DNA of 64,000 nt from Enterococcus caccae ATCC BAA-1240 (GCF_000407145.1 NZ_KE136473.1:931827-995826), one strand, 5' to 3'. Numbered from the stretch's first letter, positions 43,601 to 52,799 are shown. The notes: generated by a model from the letters alone, not told the origin. Numbers and translations: made by a program.

Positions 43601-43893
43601 GTTGATACAATATACCATCATGTAGATCGCTTTAAAGAACTGCCACGTAAAAGCTTATTAACTGGACTTTTATAAAAAGTCGATTTTGGATAATGATTCT
43701 GTTGTTAGACCCAAAAGTTAGACTTTTTTTATTATGCTAAAATAATTCAGTTATTTTGTAATGTACTTATTCTTTTGTAACCATATTGAAAGAAACTGTA
43801 ATACTTTTATCAATCAAATCAATGAGATATATGCTATTATATTGTAGTATAGGACTGAATCGAGAAACTGTTGATAAAAATGGAGGGTTAATA
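43601..43893 (+). promoter_or_regulatory. Intergenic region before the CAP-domain gene
   Basis: 293 bp, AT-rich, no gene. A small hairpin GACTTTTataaAAAAGTC lies at about 43665-43682. Three TGTAAY hexamers occur at 43757, 43776 and 43797, about two helical turns apart, upstream of the gene; the meaning is uncertain. Confidence 0.3.
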
Positions 43894-45150
43894 GTGAAGA
43901 AAAAGAATTTATCATTACTAATCGTTGGCTTAGTCACAATTGGAGCGACTGTGGCACCAATTAGTTCTTTCGCCGAAACAACTGATAAAAAAATAGAACA
44001 ACAAGATAAAGAAATTTCGGCATTGAAAGAGAAACAAAAGGGAGTAACGGCACAAATTAGCTCATTAGAAGAAGAAATTTCTTCGATTTTTGATGAAGGA
44101 GTTTCGCTTAATAAACAAAAAACAGAATTAACCAAAGAATCTGAACAACTAAAAAAAGACATTGCTGCACTAGATGTGCGAATCAATAAACGAACAGAAG
44201 CAATTCAAAAACAAGGAAGAAATGTTCAAGTAAATGGACAAGGGACTCAAATTCTGGATATGCTTTTAAATTCAGAATCGATTTCAGATGCAGTCGGACG
44301 AGTTCAAGCTATTTCTTCAATTTTAACGGCGAATAATGATTTAGTGAAACAACAAAAAGAAGACAAAAAACTTGTTGAAACGAAAAAAACGAACATCCAA
44401 ACTAATTTAGCATCTATAGAAGAAGCGACTGCTCAACTTGAACAAGAAAAAGAAAATCTAGTTGCCAAACAAGCAGAGTTGAATGTGTTAAAAGCGGAAG
44501 TTGATTCTAAAACATCAGGTGCTGAAAGTTCAAAAAATGCATTGTTGAAACAACAACAAGAAGCATTAAAAGCACAACTTGAAACGGAAGCGAAAAAGAA
44601 AGAAGCCAAAAAAGTTGAAACTGTTAAATCTGATGCTTCAAAAGTAGCAGAAAAAACAACAGCTGAGAGTGAAACGGCTAATAGTGCAACTACAGCACCA
44701 TCTAATAGTGGTGAGACCAACGAATCAATTGATACTCCTAGCGGTGGGAACAATGCTGGTAATCAAGAAACTACTGGTCCATCAGAAAAACCTGTTGATC
44801 CAGTCACACCACCTGTTACGTCTGGTGATGCAACATTCCAAGCTCTAAATTCTTTACGGGCGGCTCATGGATTGAATCCTGTGAGTTGGGATGCAGGACT
44901 TGCTGCTGCAGCTAGCAGCCGCGCGTCAATCATGCAGGATTTGCAAGTACCATCAGATCATTGGAACAGAGGAGACGAAGTGATTGCGTTTATGTTTGCA
45001 CCAGGTAACTCTGTCATCATGGCATGGTATAATGAAACAAACATGACATCGCCATCTGGAACTGGTCATCGCGATTGGGAATTAAATCCTGGTATGACAC
45101 GTGTTGGATTTGGATACGCAGGTGACGTAATTGTGGGTCACTCTGCCTAA
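43894..45150 (+). CDS. Secreted coiled-coil protein with C-terminal CAP domain (SalB-like)
   Basis: A 418-residue secreted protein. Layout: signal peptide (about 1-29, ending SSFA-ET), PcsB/SagA-type coiled coil (about 32-215), Ser/Thr/Pro-rich linker, and a CAP (SCP/PR1) domain from about 305 to the end (FQALNSLRAAHGLNPVSWDA, SDHWNRGDE, GTGHRDWELNP). This matches enterococcal SalB-type stress proteins needed for envelope integrity; SagA/SalA instead end in NlpC/P60. The start is GTG at 43894 behind tggaggg; longer upstream frames lack a signal peptide in the right place. Confidence 0.85.
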   Translation: MKKKNLSLLIVGLVTIGATVAPISSFAETTDKKIEQQDKEISALKEKQKGVTAQISSLEEEISSIFDEGVSLNKQKTELTKESEQLKKDIAALDVRINKRTEAIQKQGRNVQVNGQGTQILDMLLNSESISDAVGRVQAISSILTANNDLVKQQKEDKKLVETKKTNIQTNLASIEEATAQLEQEKENLVAKQAELNVLKAEVDSKTSGAESSKNALLKQQQEALKAQLETEAKKKEAKKVETVKSDASKVAEKTTAESETANSATTAPSNSGETNESIDTPSGGNNAGNQETTGPSEKPVDPVTPPVTSGDATFQALNSLRAAHGLNPVSWDAGLAAAASSRASIMQDLQVPSDHWNRGDEVIAFMFAPGNSVIMAWYNETNMTSPSGTGHRDWELNPGMTRVGFGYAGDVIVGHSA

Positions 45151-45191
45151 AAAAGCTCTATTAAAAGAAATTCATTTTGAATTAATAAAAG

Positions 45192-45238
45192 GAACATGAA
45201 GCAAAACGTCATAATTTGTTTTGCTTCATGTTTTTTTG
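45192..45238 (+). terminator. Intrinsic terminator after the CAP-domain gene
   Basis: Stem ACATGAAGCAAAAC / GTTTTGCTTCATGT followed by TTTTTT. Confidence 0.85.
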
Positions 45239-45336
45239 CCTTTGCTCAAGACAATTCATTTTAAATGTCAGTTTTGTCGATTCTGTCAGTCGCTGTTAAA
45301 TCCCGTTTTTTAAAAATGAATTTTAGCTAGCTTCTA

Positions 45337-45345
45337 TGCTATAAT
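45337..45345 (+). promoter_or_regulatory. Extended -10 promoter of truB-ribF
   Basis: TGCTATAAT, an extended -10 element, 31 bp before the truB start; no good -35 element is seen. Confidence 0.5.
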
Positions 45346-45376
45346 ATATAAGTTAATAATCTAATGGAGGAAAACA

Positions 45377-46297
45377 ATGGACGGTATTTTACCTTTATGG
45401 AAAGAAGCAGGCATGACGAGTCATGACTGTGTTTTTAAACTAAGGAAAATTTTACATACGAAAAAAGTTGGTCATGGTGGGACACTTGATCCAGATGTAT
45501 CTGGTGTATTACCCATTTGCATCGGTAAAGGAACTAAAGTAATTGAATATATGGTGGATTCTGGCAAGACTTATGAGGGGGAGATCACCCTTGGTTTTTC
45601 TACAACAACAGAAGATGCCAGTGGGGAAATGGTTGAACAAGTTACTCTTGCTACCCCGTATTCAAAAGACGAAATCGACGCTGCGATGCAAACGATGCAG
45701 GGCGAAATCACTCAAATTCCGCCAATGTTTTCAGCAGTCAAAGTCAATGGCAAACGTCTTTATGAATATGCTAGAAATGGCGAGGCAGTCGAACGCCCGG
45801 TCAGAAAAGCAATGATTTATTCTTTTGAACGAACAAGTGAACCAGAATTTGACAAAGCAAAAGGAACGCAAAGCTGGCGCTTTAAAGTGGTGTGTGGTAA
45901 AGGGACGTATGTCCGGACGTTATCTGTAGATACAGGGCTTGTTTTAGGTGTTCCAGCACACATGTCTGATTTAACTCGCACTGCAAGTGGTGGTTTGACA
46001 GCAGAACAATGTCTGACGTTAGCACAAGTTGCGGAGATAATGGAACAAGATAGGATCGCTGAAACGTTATTACCGATTGAAACAGCGATTGAACATTTCC
46101 CGCGAATCAATATATCTACTGAATTATATCAAAAAGTTAAAAATGGTGTTCGTTTGACTCCAACGGAATTATCTCTAAAAGAAATGCCGAAAGATTTAGT
46201 CGCGCTATTTTATCAAGACCAAGTTGTGAGTTTATATATGGCACATCCAACAAAGCAGAATGTATTAAAACCTAGCAAGGTATTAAGAAATAATTAA
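45377..46297 (+). CDS. truB: tRNA pseudouridine(55) synthase TruB
   Basis: A 306-residue enzyme that makes pseudouridine 55 in the T loop of tRNAs. The catalytic aspartate is Asp38 in GGTLDPDVSGVLP. Other family segments are KVGHGG, QIPPMFSAVKVNGKRLYEYAR and CGKGTYVRTLSVD. Variation of the usual TLDPLA to TLDPDV does not touch the catalytic residue. It is followed 17 bp later by ribF, a conserved pair. Confidence 0.95.
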   Translation: MDGILPLWKEAGMTSHDCVFKLRKILHTKKVGHGGTLDPDVSGVLPICIGKGTKVIEYMVDSGKTYEGEITLGFSTTTEDASGEMVEQVTLATPYSKDEIDAAMQTMQGEITQIPPMFSAVKVNGKRLYEYARNGEAVERPVRKAMIYSFERTSEPEFDKAKGTQSWRFKVVCGKGTYVRTLSVDTGLVLGVPAHMSDLTRTASGGLTAEQCLTLAQVAEIMEQDRIAETLLPIETAIEHFPRINISTELYQKVKNGVRLTPTELSLKEMPKDLVALFYQDQVVSLYMAHPTKQNVLKPSKVLRNN

Positions 46298-46314
46298 TAG
46301 AAAGAAGTTTTATC

Positions 46315-47250
46315 ATGCAAATCATTCCAATCCGACATCCATATACCACAGATCAAATCCCACCAGATGAAGTTGTTATGGTATTAGGCTTTTTTGATGG
46401 TGTTCATCGTGGACACCAAAAAGTAATCGAAACAGGTAAAAAAATTGCACAAAAAAAGGGCTTAAAATTAGCCGTAATGACGTTCAATCAACATCCATCT
46501 ATCGTTTTTCAAAAAGTTTTACCTGAAAACATGAAGTACTTGAATAGTTTAGAACAAAAGGAACGATTGATGGAAGGCCAAGGGGTAGATATTTTATATG
46601 TGATTGAATTTACGTCTGCTTTTGCCCATTTAGCGCCACAAGAATTTGTGGATCAATATATTGTTGGTCTTCATGCAAAAGTTGCCGTTTCGGGCTTTGA
46701 TTATACCTATGGACCTAAAGACATCGCAGATGTTGCTCATTTACCGGTGTATGCCAAAGATCGTTTTGAGGTTGCTACTGTAAGCAAAGAAGAATTAGGT
46801 GGTACAAAAATCAGTTCAACACGGATTCGTGAGTTGATGGAACATGGTAGAATGGAAGATGTTACTGAATTATTAGGCTATGTCTATGAAACAGATGGTA
46901 CAGTCGTTCATGGGGATGCCAGAGGTCGTTTGTTAGGATTTCCAACTGCCAATATCAAAGTGAAAAGCACTGTGCGTTTACCTAGAATCGGTGTCTATGC
47001 GGTGAAAATTAAAGTCGGTGACACTTGGCATATTGGTATGGGGTCAATCGGTCATAATGATACGTTTGGTGACGGTCGTGATCTTACAGTAGAAGTATAT
47101 ATTTTAGATTTTCATCAAGATATTTATGGTGAGCAAGTTACTGTTCGCTGGAATCATTATTTACGTGATCAAGTTAAATTTGATGGAGCTGAGAGTTTGA
47201 TTGTACAACTTAAACAAGATGAACGAGATACAGTTGACTACTTTTTGTAA
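46315..47250 (+). CDS. ribF: Bifunctional riboflavin kinase/FAD synthetase
   Basis: A 311-residue enzyme making FMN and FAD. The N-terminal adenylyltransferase has GFFDGVHRGHQKV and SGFDYTYG, and a KISSTRIRELM segment. The C-terminal riboflavin kinase domain has GRLLGFPTANI and later VEVYILDF. Both domains are complete. Operon with truB; a terminator follows. Confidence 0.95.
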   Translation: MQIIPIRHPYTTDQIPPDEVVMVLGFFDGVHRGHQKVIETGKKIAQKKGLKLAVMTFNQHPSIVFQKVLPENMKYLNSLEQKERLMEGQGVDILYVIEFTSAFAHLAPQEFVDQYIVGLHAKVAVSGFDYTYGPKDIADVAHLPVYAKDRFEVATVSKEELGGTKISSTRIRELMEHGRMEDVTELLGYVYETDGTVVHGDARGRLLGFPTANIKVKSTVRLPRIGVYAVKIKVGDTWHIGMGSIGHNDTFGDGRDLTVEVYILDFHQDIYGEQVTVRWNHYLRDQVKFDGAESLIVQLKQDERDTVDYFL

Positions 47251-47292
47251 AAAATTTTCAGACGTTTCTTTTCGGGCTAAGTGTTAAAAATA

Positions 47293-47341
47293 AGCTAAAT
47301 AAACAGCGAAACGTTTGAAAGCTGCTTATTTAGCTTTTTTA
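47293..47341 (+). terminator. Intrinsic terminator after ribF
   Basis: Stem AGCTAAATAA..GC / GC..TTATTTAGCT followed by TTTTTT. Confidence 0.75.
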
Positions 47342-47423
47342 GTTAAAAGAGTAATAACACTATATCCTTTTAAGGATGGTTCACCTTGACTACTCTGACA
47401 GAATTGTTCCCAAGTAATAAAAA

Positions 47424-48317
47424 TTAGTGAAATGAGGGATTAGTAAATAAGGATATTGTTTGTTTTAATTGCGTGCTCATATACTTATTTTTAAGGTAAT
47501 AAATGGACATCGTCCTCATCGGAAGGCTTTTGTGATTGATTGCAGTAATATTTAAAGCATCTAAGTGGCCTTCTAAGTATTGTGGAACAATGGAGAAGGA
47601 ATTCGAATTGCTGACCATATAAAGGATTAATTCAGTTGTATCAACTTGAATGTCATGTTGTTGAGACCGTGTAGGAAAGTTCTCCTGCATCCAATCGTAA
47701 ATTATTTTTGTTTCAAGAAATCGTTGATTAAAAAAAACAAAAGGATAATCGTCAAATAAATCTAACGTAATAGTTGCATGTTCTAAAAGTGGATGGTCAC
47801 GTCGAACGATCAATTGATACTCATTTGAATAAATGTCGAGTTTATGAATGGTTGATGGACTATTGCTTATAGATGGACCAATCCCGATATCAGATTCTAA
47901 TGTAGTGAGTGAATTGAAAATATTATCTGAAATAATTGTGTTTACTTTTAGTTGTTTGTACTCGTGAAATAGGGTAGACAGGGTATCATTTAATTTAAAT
48001 TCTAGATCATTTAAAAAAAGTGAGACATTGATTGTAGTTGAAATAGAGCCCTCTGTGGATGAAAGGTCGTTTATCTCCTCCTGAATATAAAACATTTCTT
48101 GTTTGATCCGCCAACAATGGGTTTCTAAAATTTTACCAGCAGGAGTGAGCTGGCAGGTGGAACCATTTCTTAAAAAGAGAGCCGTTCCAAATTCATCTTC
48201 AAGGTTCTTTATTTGTTTACTCAGTGCAGCTTGTGAAATTCCAAGTGAATTACTTGCTCTGGTAAATTGTTTTTGTTCGCAGAGTGCTAAAAAATAATTT
48301 AAATGTAATAGTTCCAT
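47424..48317 (-). CDS. LysR family transcriptional regulator
   Basis: A 297-residue LysR-type regulator: N-terminal winged helix-turn-helix (LNYFLALCEQKQFTRASNSL, GISQAALSKQIKNLE) and a C-terminal periplasmic-binding-like effector domain from about residue 90. The effector is unknown. The start is the ATG at 48317 behind gaaaggagg; an upstream in-frame ATG is inside that site's spacer. It follows a second LysR gene on the same strand, and no obvious target gene is adjacent. Confidence 0.88.
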   Translation of the reverse strand: MELLHLNYFLALCEQKQFTRASNSLGISQAALSKQIKNLEDEFGTALFLRNGSTCQLTPAGKILETHCWRIKQEMFYIQEEINDLSSTEGSISTTINVSLFLNDLEFKLNDTLSTLFHEYKQLKVNTIISDNIFNSLTTLESDIGIGPSISNSPSTIHKLDIYSNEYQLIVRRDHPLLEHATITLDLFDDYPFVFFNQRFLETKIIYDWMQENFPTRSQQHDIQVDTTELILYMVSNSNSFSIVPQYLEGHLDALNITAINHKSLPMRTMSIYYLKNKYMSTQLKQTISLFTNPSFH

Positions 48318-48343
48318 TGTTTTTCCTCCTTTCAATAGAACGC

Positions 48344-49225
48344 TTAAAAGATAAATTGAAGTTGCGAAATTAAATATTCATGTGTTTTCGAAAGCTGACT
48401 ATTTGAAGAATAGCCAATGGAAATATTTCTAAAAGGTCCATCTATTATTTCAACAGAAGTAATATCTAAATAAGTAGGAAGTGAATCTGCTAATGAATAA
48501 GGGAGAAATGCTACACCAAAATCTTGATCAACTAAATTTAAGATAGAAATGGTTGATGGCAGTTCATAAATAAGATTGTTTTTAAGTTCTGGCTGATTCG
48601 ACTCGATCCATGAATCAATTATTTTTTTTTCATAGATTTGGTTTGAATAATTGATTAGAGGCAGAGTTTGCAAATGACTCGCTGATAATTCGCTCAAATC
48701 TGCCAGCTTATTTTTGATACTAGTGAAAACGACATAAGATTCAGAAAAAATCAATTCACTCGTAATAGTGGCATTTTCATCTGATAAAATACCAATTGCA
48801 ATATCGATTTCTTTGTTTTCAAGCATTCCTTCTAAATCATTGTAATACCCATAATCAAGTGAGACAGATGGATAAGATCGATGAAAACTCGTTAAGGATC
48901 GAGCAATCAAATAATCTGTATCGGCCAAATTAGTGCCAATTCTGATTGTTGCTGTTTCTCCAGTATGGACAAGTAAGTCGATTGCAGTGACTGCCTTATC
49001 CAATTCCTGAAAAATTGTCTCTCCTCGTTTTTTTAAAACCAAACCTTCAGGTGTTAAGGTGTTGTTTCCATAATCTCTTGTTATTAATTGAGCGTTTAGT
49101 TCCTGTTCTAATTCTCGAATATGAGTGCTTAAATAAGGCTGTGAAATATCCAACTCCTCAGAAGTTTTTGTAAAACTCTTGTTTTTACATAATGCTAAAA
49201 AATAGTCTAAGTGTTTTAGTTTCAT
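48344..49225 (-). CDS. LysR family transcriptional regulator
   Basis: A 293-residue LysR-type regulator with the helix-turn-helix LDYFLALCKNKSFTKTSEEL, DISQPYLSTHIRELE and a full effector domain. The N-terminal half is clearly related to the neighbouring regulator (LxYFLALC, ISQ.YLS/ALS), which suggests a tandem duplication followed by divergence. It starts at an ATG behind aaggagatgag, 26 bp upstream of the second gene, so the two are cotranscribed. Confidence 0.88.
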   Translation of the reverse strand: MKLKHLDYFLALCKNKSFTKTSEELDISQPYLSTHIRELEQELNAQLITRDYGNNTLTPEGLVLKKRGETIFQELDKAVTAIDLLVHTGETATIRIGTNLADTDYLIARSLTSFHRSYPSVSLDYGYYNDLEGMLENKEIDIAIGILSDENATITSELIFSESYVVFTSIKNKLADLSELSASHLQTLPLINYSNQIYEKKIIDSWIESNQPELKNNLIYELPSTISILNLVDQDFGVAFLPYSLADSLPTYLDITSVEIIDGPFRNISIGYSSNSQLSKTHEYLISQLQFIF

Positions 49226-49822
49226 TTTCTCATCTCCTTCACACTGTTAAAACCTAACCTTATATCAAGATAAAATAAGTTTTACTGAAATAGTACTTTT
49301 TTTGAAAAATTATATAAAAAATTAATAGTAGATCAAATGAAAAGGAAAAGGCTCCTTCAACTGGTGATAGCAAACCAATTGAAGGAGCCTTTATCAGCCT
49401 ATTATACACTGATAAGAAACGATGAACTTTTTTGCTTCTACACTGTAAACAAACAATTTACTTCTTTAGTATAAATGTGAAGGGAACGTTAAACCATACC
49501 ATTTTACTTATAGTGTCATTCTTTTTTTGATTCAAGGAGAAAATAAATACCACTTCGTGGGAATACGAAGTGGTATTTATCAGAGTTTACATTGTAAAAA
49601 AGGAGTATGGATATCTATATAAACGAAGTTGGGAAGTTCGTTTATATAACTATCATATAGATAAAAGGCAAAATAGACTATTCTATTTAAGTCATATCAC
49701 TATTCGTTTAACGACGGTTATCAAATAAAGAGTGCAGGAACATTCAAAAAAAGTTATAGCACTATCATTTTTTGGGACTATAAAATAATAATTTAAATCA
49801 TTAGAATGATAGTGTAATTCTT
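49226..49822. other. Hairpin-rich intergenic region between lysR and the mgtA riboswitch
   Basis: About 600 bp without a convincing gene. It contains three strong inverted repeats: AAAGGCTCCTTCAA...TTGAAGGAGCCTTT (49348-49392), AAATACCACTTCG / CGAAGTGGTATTT (49545-49578) and TATATAAACGAA / TTCGTTTATATA (49615-49648). A fourth, CACTATCATT / AATGATAGTG (49760-49769 with 49805-49814), brackets the probable promoter region of the riboswitch transcript. The first two look like terminators; small RNAs here are possible. Confidence 0.45.
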
Positions 49823-49993
49823 CTTGTTAGGTGAGGCTCCTATACAAACACAGGCTACTGCCCAAAAATGTCGAGAGACGCCAATGGGTAGAACAGGAAT
49901 TGTCGAACGAAGGCTTTTCTTAAGGTAGCTAAAAGCACATGCTTTTTACGTTGTATAGTGCCAAAACTCAACGATTACGAAGACTCACGGCAA
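49823..49993 (+). ncRNA. M-box (ykoK) magnesium riboswitch upstream of mgtA
   Basis: Contains the M-box blocks gttaggtgaggctcctat, acacaggctactgcccaaaa, atgtcgagagacgccaatgg, acaggaattgtcgaacgaag and tagtgccaaaactcaacgat. It lies 110 bp before the magnesium P-type ATPase gene, the textbook arrangement. In high Mg2+ the folded aptamer favours the terminator that follows. Confidence 0.95.
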
Positions 49994-50023
49994 AGCGGGC
50001 TGAGTTTTCAGTGCGCTCTTTTT
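49994..50023 (+). terminator. Terminator of the mgtA M-box riboswitch
   Basis: Stem AGCGGGCTGA / TCAGTGCGCT (one mismatch, one G.U), loop GTTT, then CTTTTTC. TGAGTTT in its 5' arm and loop can pair with AAACTCA at the end of the aptamer to form the antiterminator. Confidence 0.75.
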
Positions 50024-50044
50024 CGTGGAAAGGATGTGGTTAAC

Positions 50045-50134
50045 ATGCCAGAAGATAGTTCGATAAAGCAGAAATCAACAAACAGAAAAGAGGACAATTC
50101 AGATGCAAAAAGAAATAAAGAACATGATCCATGA
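50045..50134 (+). other. Possible leader ORF overlapping the mgtA start
   Basis: A 29-codon frame beginning MPEDSSIKQKSTNRKEDN starts behind aaaggatg and ends 32 bp inside mgtA in another frame. It could be a regulatory leader peptide, or the original N-terminus of MgtA put out of frame by an indel near 50130. A ribosome site (gagga) does precede the mgtA ATG at 50103. Confidence 0.3.
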
Positions 50135-52763
50135 AAAAGCCTATCAAAAATTAGCAAATCTATCGATTGATAATGTCTTAGAAAGCTTTTCCTCTTCCTG
50201 GGATGGATTGAAAGCCAGAGAAGTTCAACGTTCAAAGGAAAAATTTGGTGTCAATAAAATCACTGATGACAAAAAGAAATCGTTTATTTATACAGTGATA
50301 AAATCCTACGTTACACCATTTACAGTTGTATTAATGATCTTGGCAACGATTACGTTTTTTACTGAGTATCTTTACGCAGAGCCAAGTGAAAAGGATCTAG
50401 CTGGTGTTTTGATCATGCTTGTTATGGTTTTATTAAGTGGGACAATGACGTTAGTCCAATCAGTGAAGTCCAGTAATGCTGTCAGCAAACTGCAAAATAT
50501 GATCCAAATTACTGCAACAGTCACTAGAGAAAATAAAGAAATGGAAATTCCCGTAGATGAAGTTGTTTGTGGAGATTTAGTGAAACTTTCAGCTGGAGAT
50601 ATGATTCCAGCGGATTTGCGCTTGATTCAGGCCAAAGATTTATTTGTATCGCAATCAGCGATGACTGGTGAGAGCTTTCCTGTTGAGAAGAAAGTGAAGA
50701 ATGTTGTTTCTACAAATAACAATCAAACTGATTTTGAAAATCTATTATTCCTAGGGAGTAATGTGGTCAGTGGTAGCGGTGTTGGGGTAGCAGTTCGTGT
50801 TGGAGACAATACATTATTTGGGAAGATTGCCCAAGATATAGCAGATGATGAGAAAAAAACCAGTTTTGAATTAGGTGTAAATAAAACGACTTGGTTATTG
50901 ATTCGTTTTATGCTGGTGATTACACCAGCAGTCTTTTTAATTAACGGAATCACGAAAGGCAATTGGAGCGAAGCATTGATGTTTGCGATTGCGACAGCAG
51001 TGGGTCTTACACCAGAAATGTTACCCATGATCGTTACGACTAATTTAGTTAAAGGCTCTAGAGATATGGCAAAAGAGGGCACGATCATGAAAAACGTCAA
51101 CGCCATTCAAAACTTTGGTGCTATGGATATTCTATGTACGGATAAGACAGGCACGTTAACACAAGATAAAGTGATTTTAGAATATCATTACAATACCTCG
51201 TGTCAAGAAGATCGTGAAGTCTTACAATCGGCATTTTTAAATAGTTACTTTCAAACAGGTCTTCGTAATTTAATCGATAAAGCAATCATTGAAGCCACTT
51301 CAAAAGAACTGTCTATTGATGAAGAAGACTATTTTAAAATCGATGAAATTCCGTTTGACTTTAATCGCAGAAGAATGAGCGTGGTCGTTAAAAATAGAAG
51401 GTCTAATCAAAGCTTCTTGATCACTAAAGGAGCTGTTGACGAAATGCTACAAGCGTGTTCTCATATCAATCAGCATGGAGAAGTTATTCCAATTACCTCT
51501 AAAATAAAAAAACAAGTATTAAAAACAGTAAACGAATTAAATGAAGATGGTTTGCGCGTTTTGGCGATTGCGGATAGAGAAGTCAACAATCAATTAGGTG
51601 ACTATTCAGTTAAAGATGAAAAAGGACTGATCCTGCAAGGGTACCTAGCATTCTTAGACCCACCTAAAGAAACTGCATCAACAGCAATTAAAGCGTTGAA
51701 AAATAATGGCGTTTCTGTAAAAATATTAACAGGGGATAATGAGTTGGTCACCTGCTCAGTCTGTAAAGAAGTCGGTCTAGGATCTGAAAAAATAATCAAT
51801 GGTTCAGCTATTGCAAAACTTTCTGAGATCGAATTAAAACAAACGGTCAATGAGTACAATATCTTCGCAAAGGTAACGCCAGATCAAAAAACTAAAATTG
51901 TTAAGGCGCTGAAAAAAAGTGACCAGACAGTCGGCTTTATGGGAGACGGAATTAATGATGCTGGTGCGATGAAAGTGTCAGATGTTGGAATTTCTGTTGA
52001 TACAGCAGTAGACATTGCCAAAGAATCAGCCGATGTCATTTTATTGCAAAAAGACTTGATGGTTTTAGAAAAAGGAATTATATCTGGTCGCAGAGTATTT
52101 AGCAATACGATGAAATATATCAAAATGACAGCAAGCTCAAATTTTGGCAATGTATTTTCGGTTATCCCAGCTAGTATCTTTTTACCTTTTCTACCAGTAG
52201 CACCGATACAATCACTTTTTTTGAATCTGATTTATGATACATCGTGTATGTCTGTACCTTGGGATAATGTAGATGCCGAATATGTAGAAAAGCCTAGAAA
52301 ATGGGAAGCAAAATCGATTGGTTCATTCATGAAATGGTTTGGACCAACAAGTTCTGTTTTCGATATCGTAACATATTTATTTATGTACTTTATTATTTGC
52401 CCAGCGATTTTAGGTGGTAGTTTCTTCTCGTTGACCGCTGACAAGCAACTACTATTTATTGCTGTTTTCCATGCAGGTTGGTTTATCGAGTCATTATGGT
52501 CTCAAATGTTGGTACTTCATGTATTGAGAACCCCTAAAATACCATTTCTTCAAAGCAGAGCATCTGGGATCTTAACCTTGGTAACGTCAATTGGAATTTT
52601 AGTTGGAACGATTTTGCCCTTCACATCGCTTGGAGCAAGTATTGGTTTTGCGCCATTACCAGGAAACTATTTCTTTTATCTAATGCCAACGATTATTGCT
52701 TATTTAGTTTTAGTAACAATGATTAAAAAAATCTATATCAGAAAATACCAAGAGTTATTATAG
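50103..52763 (+). CDS. mgtA: Magnesium-translocating P-type ATPase
   Basis: An 886-residue P3B-type ATPase importing Mg2+. Landmarks are the actuator motif TGES (residues 188-191), the membrane GLTPEMLP (301-308), the phosphorylated Asp347 in CTDKTGTLTQ, the TGDNELVTCSVCKEVG hinge and GDGINDAGAMK. The C-terminal helices contain IQSLFLNLIYD, typical of MgtA/MgtB. The M-box upstream gives independent support for the substrate. Monocistronic, ended by a hairpin at 52800. Confidence 0.95.
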   Translation: MQKEIKNMIHEKAYQKLANLSIDNVLESFSSSWDGLKAREVQRSKEKFGVNKITDDKKKSFIYTVIKSYVTPFTVVLMILATITFFTEYLYAEPSEKDLAGVLIMLVMVLLSGTMTLVQSVKSSNAVSKLQNMIQITATVTRENKEMEIPVDEVVCGDLVKLSAGDMIPADLRLIQAKDLFVSQSAMTGESFPVEKKVKNVVSTNNNQTDFENLLFLGSNVVSGSGVGVAVRVGDNTLFGKIAQDIADDEKKTSFELGVNKTTWLLIRFMLVITPAVFLINGITKGNWSEALMFAIATAVGLTPEMLPMIVTTNLVKGSRDMAKEGTIMKNVNAIQNFGAMDILCTDKTGTLTQDKVILEYHYNTSCQEDREVLQSAFLNSYFQTGLRNLIDKAIIEATSKELSIDEEDYFKIDEIPFDFNRRRMSVVVKNRRSNQSFLITKGAVDEMLQACSHINQHGEVIPITSKIKKQVLKTVNELNEDGLRVLAIADREVNNQLGDYSVKDEKGLILQGYLAFLDPPKETASTAIKALKNNGVSVKILTGDNELVTCSVCKEVGLGSEKIINGSAIAKLSEIELKQTVNEYNIFAKVTPDQKTKIVKALKKSDQTVGFMGDGINDAGAMKVSDVGISVDTAVDIAKESADVILLQKDLMVLEKGIISGRRVFSNTMKYIKMTASSNFGNVFSVIPASIFLPFLPVAPIQSLFLNLIYDTSCMSVPWDNVDAEYVEKPRKWEAKSIGSFMKWFGPTSSVFDIVTYLFMYFIICPAILGGSFFSLTADKQLLFIAVFHAGWFIESLWSQMLVLHVLRTPKIPFLQSRASGILTLVTSIGILVGTILPFTSLGASIGFAPLPGNYFFYLMPTIIAYLVLVTMIKKIYIRKYQELL

Positions 52764-52799
52764 TTAAACTTTTGTTCAAAGCTGCATCATAAATGAGTG

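Noticed and set aside
44433-44753. Antisense frame of 106 codons within the CAP-domain gene
   Set aside because: Shadow of the coiled-coil and linker coding sequence, with no ribosome site and no recognisable family.
49337-49474. A 45-codon plus-strand frame (MKRKRLLQLVIANQLKEP...) in the region before the mgtA riboswitch
   Set aside because: No ribosome site, it runs through a terminator-like hairpin, and its composition is not protein-like.
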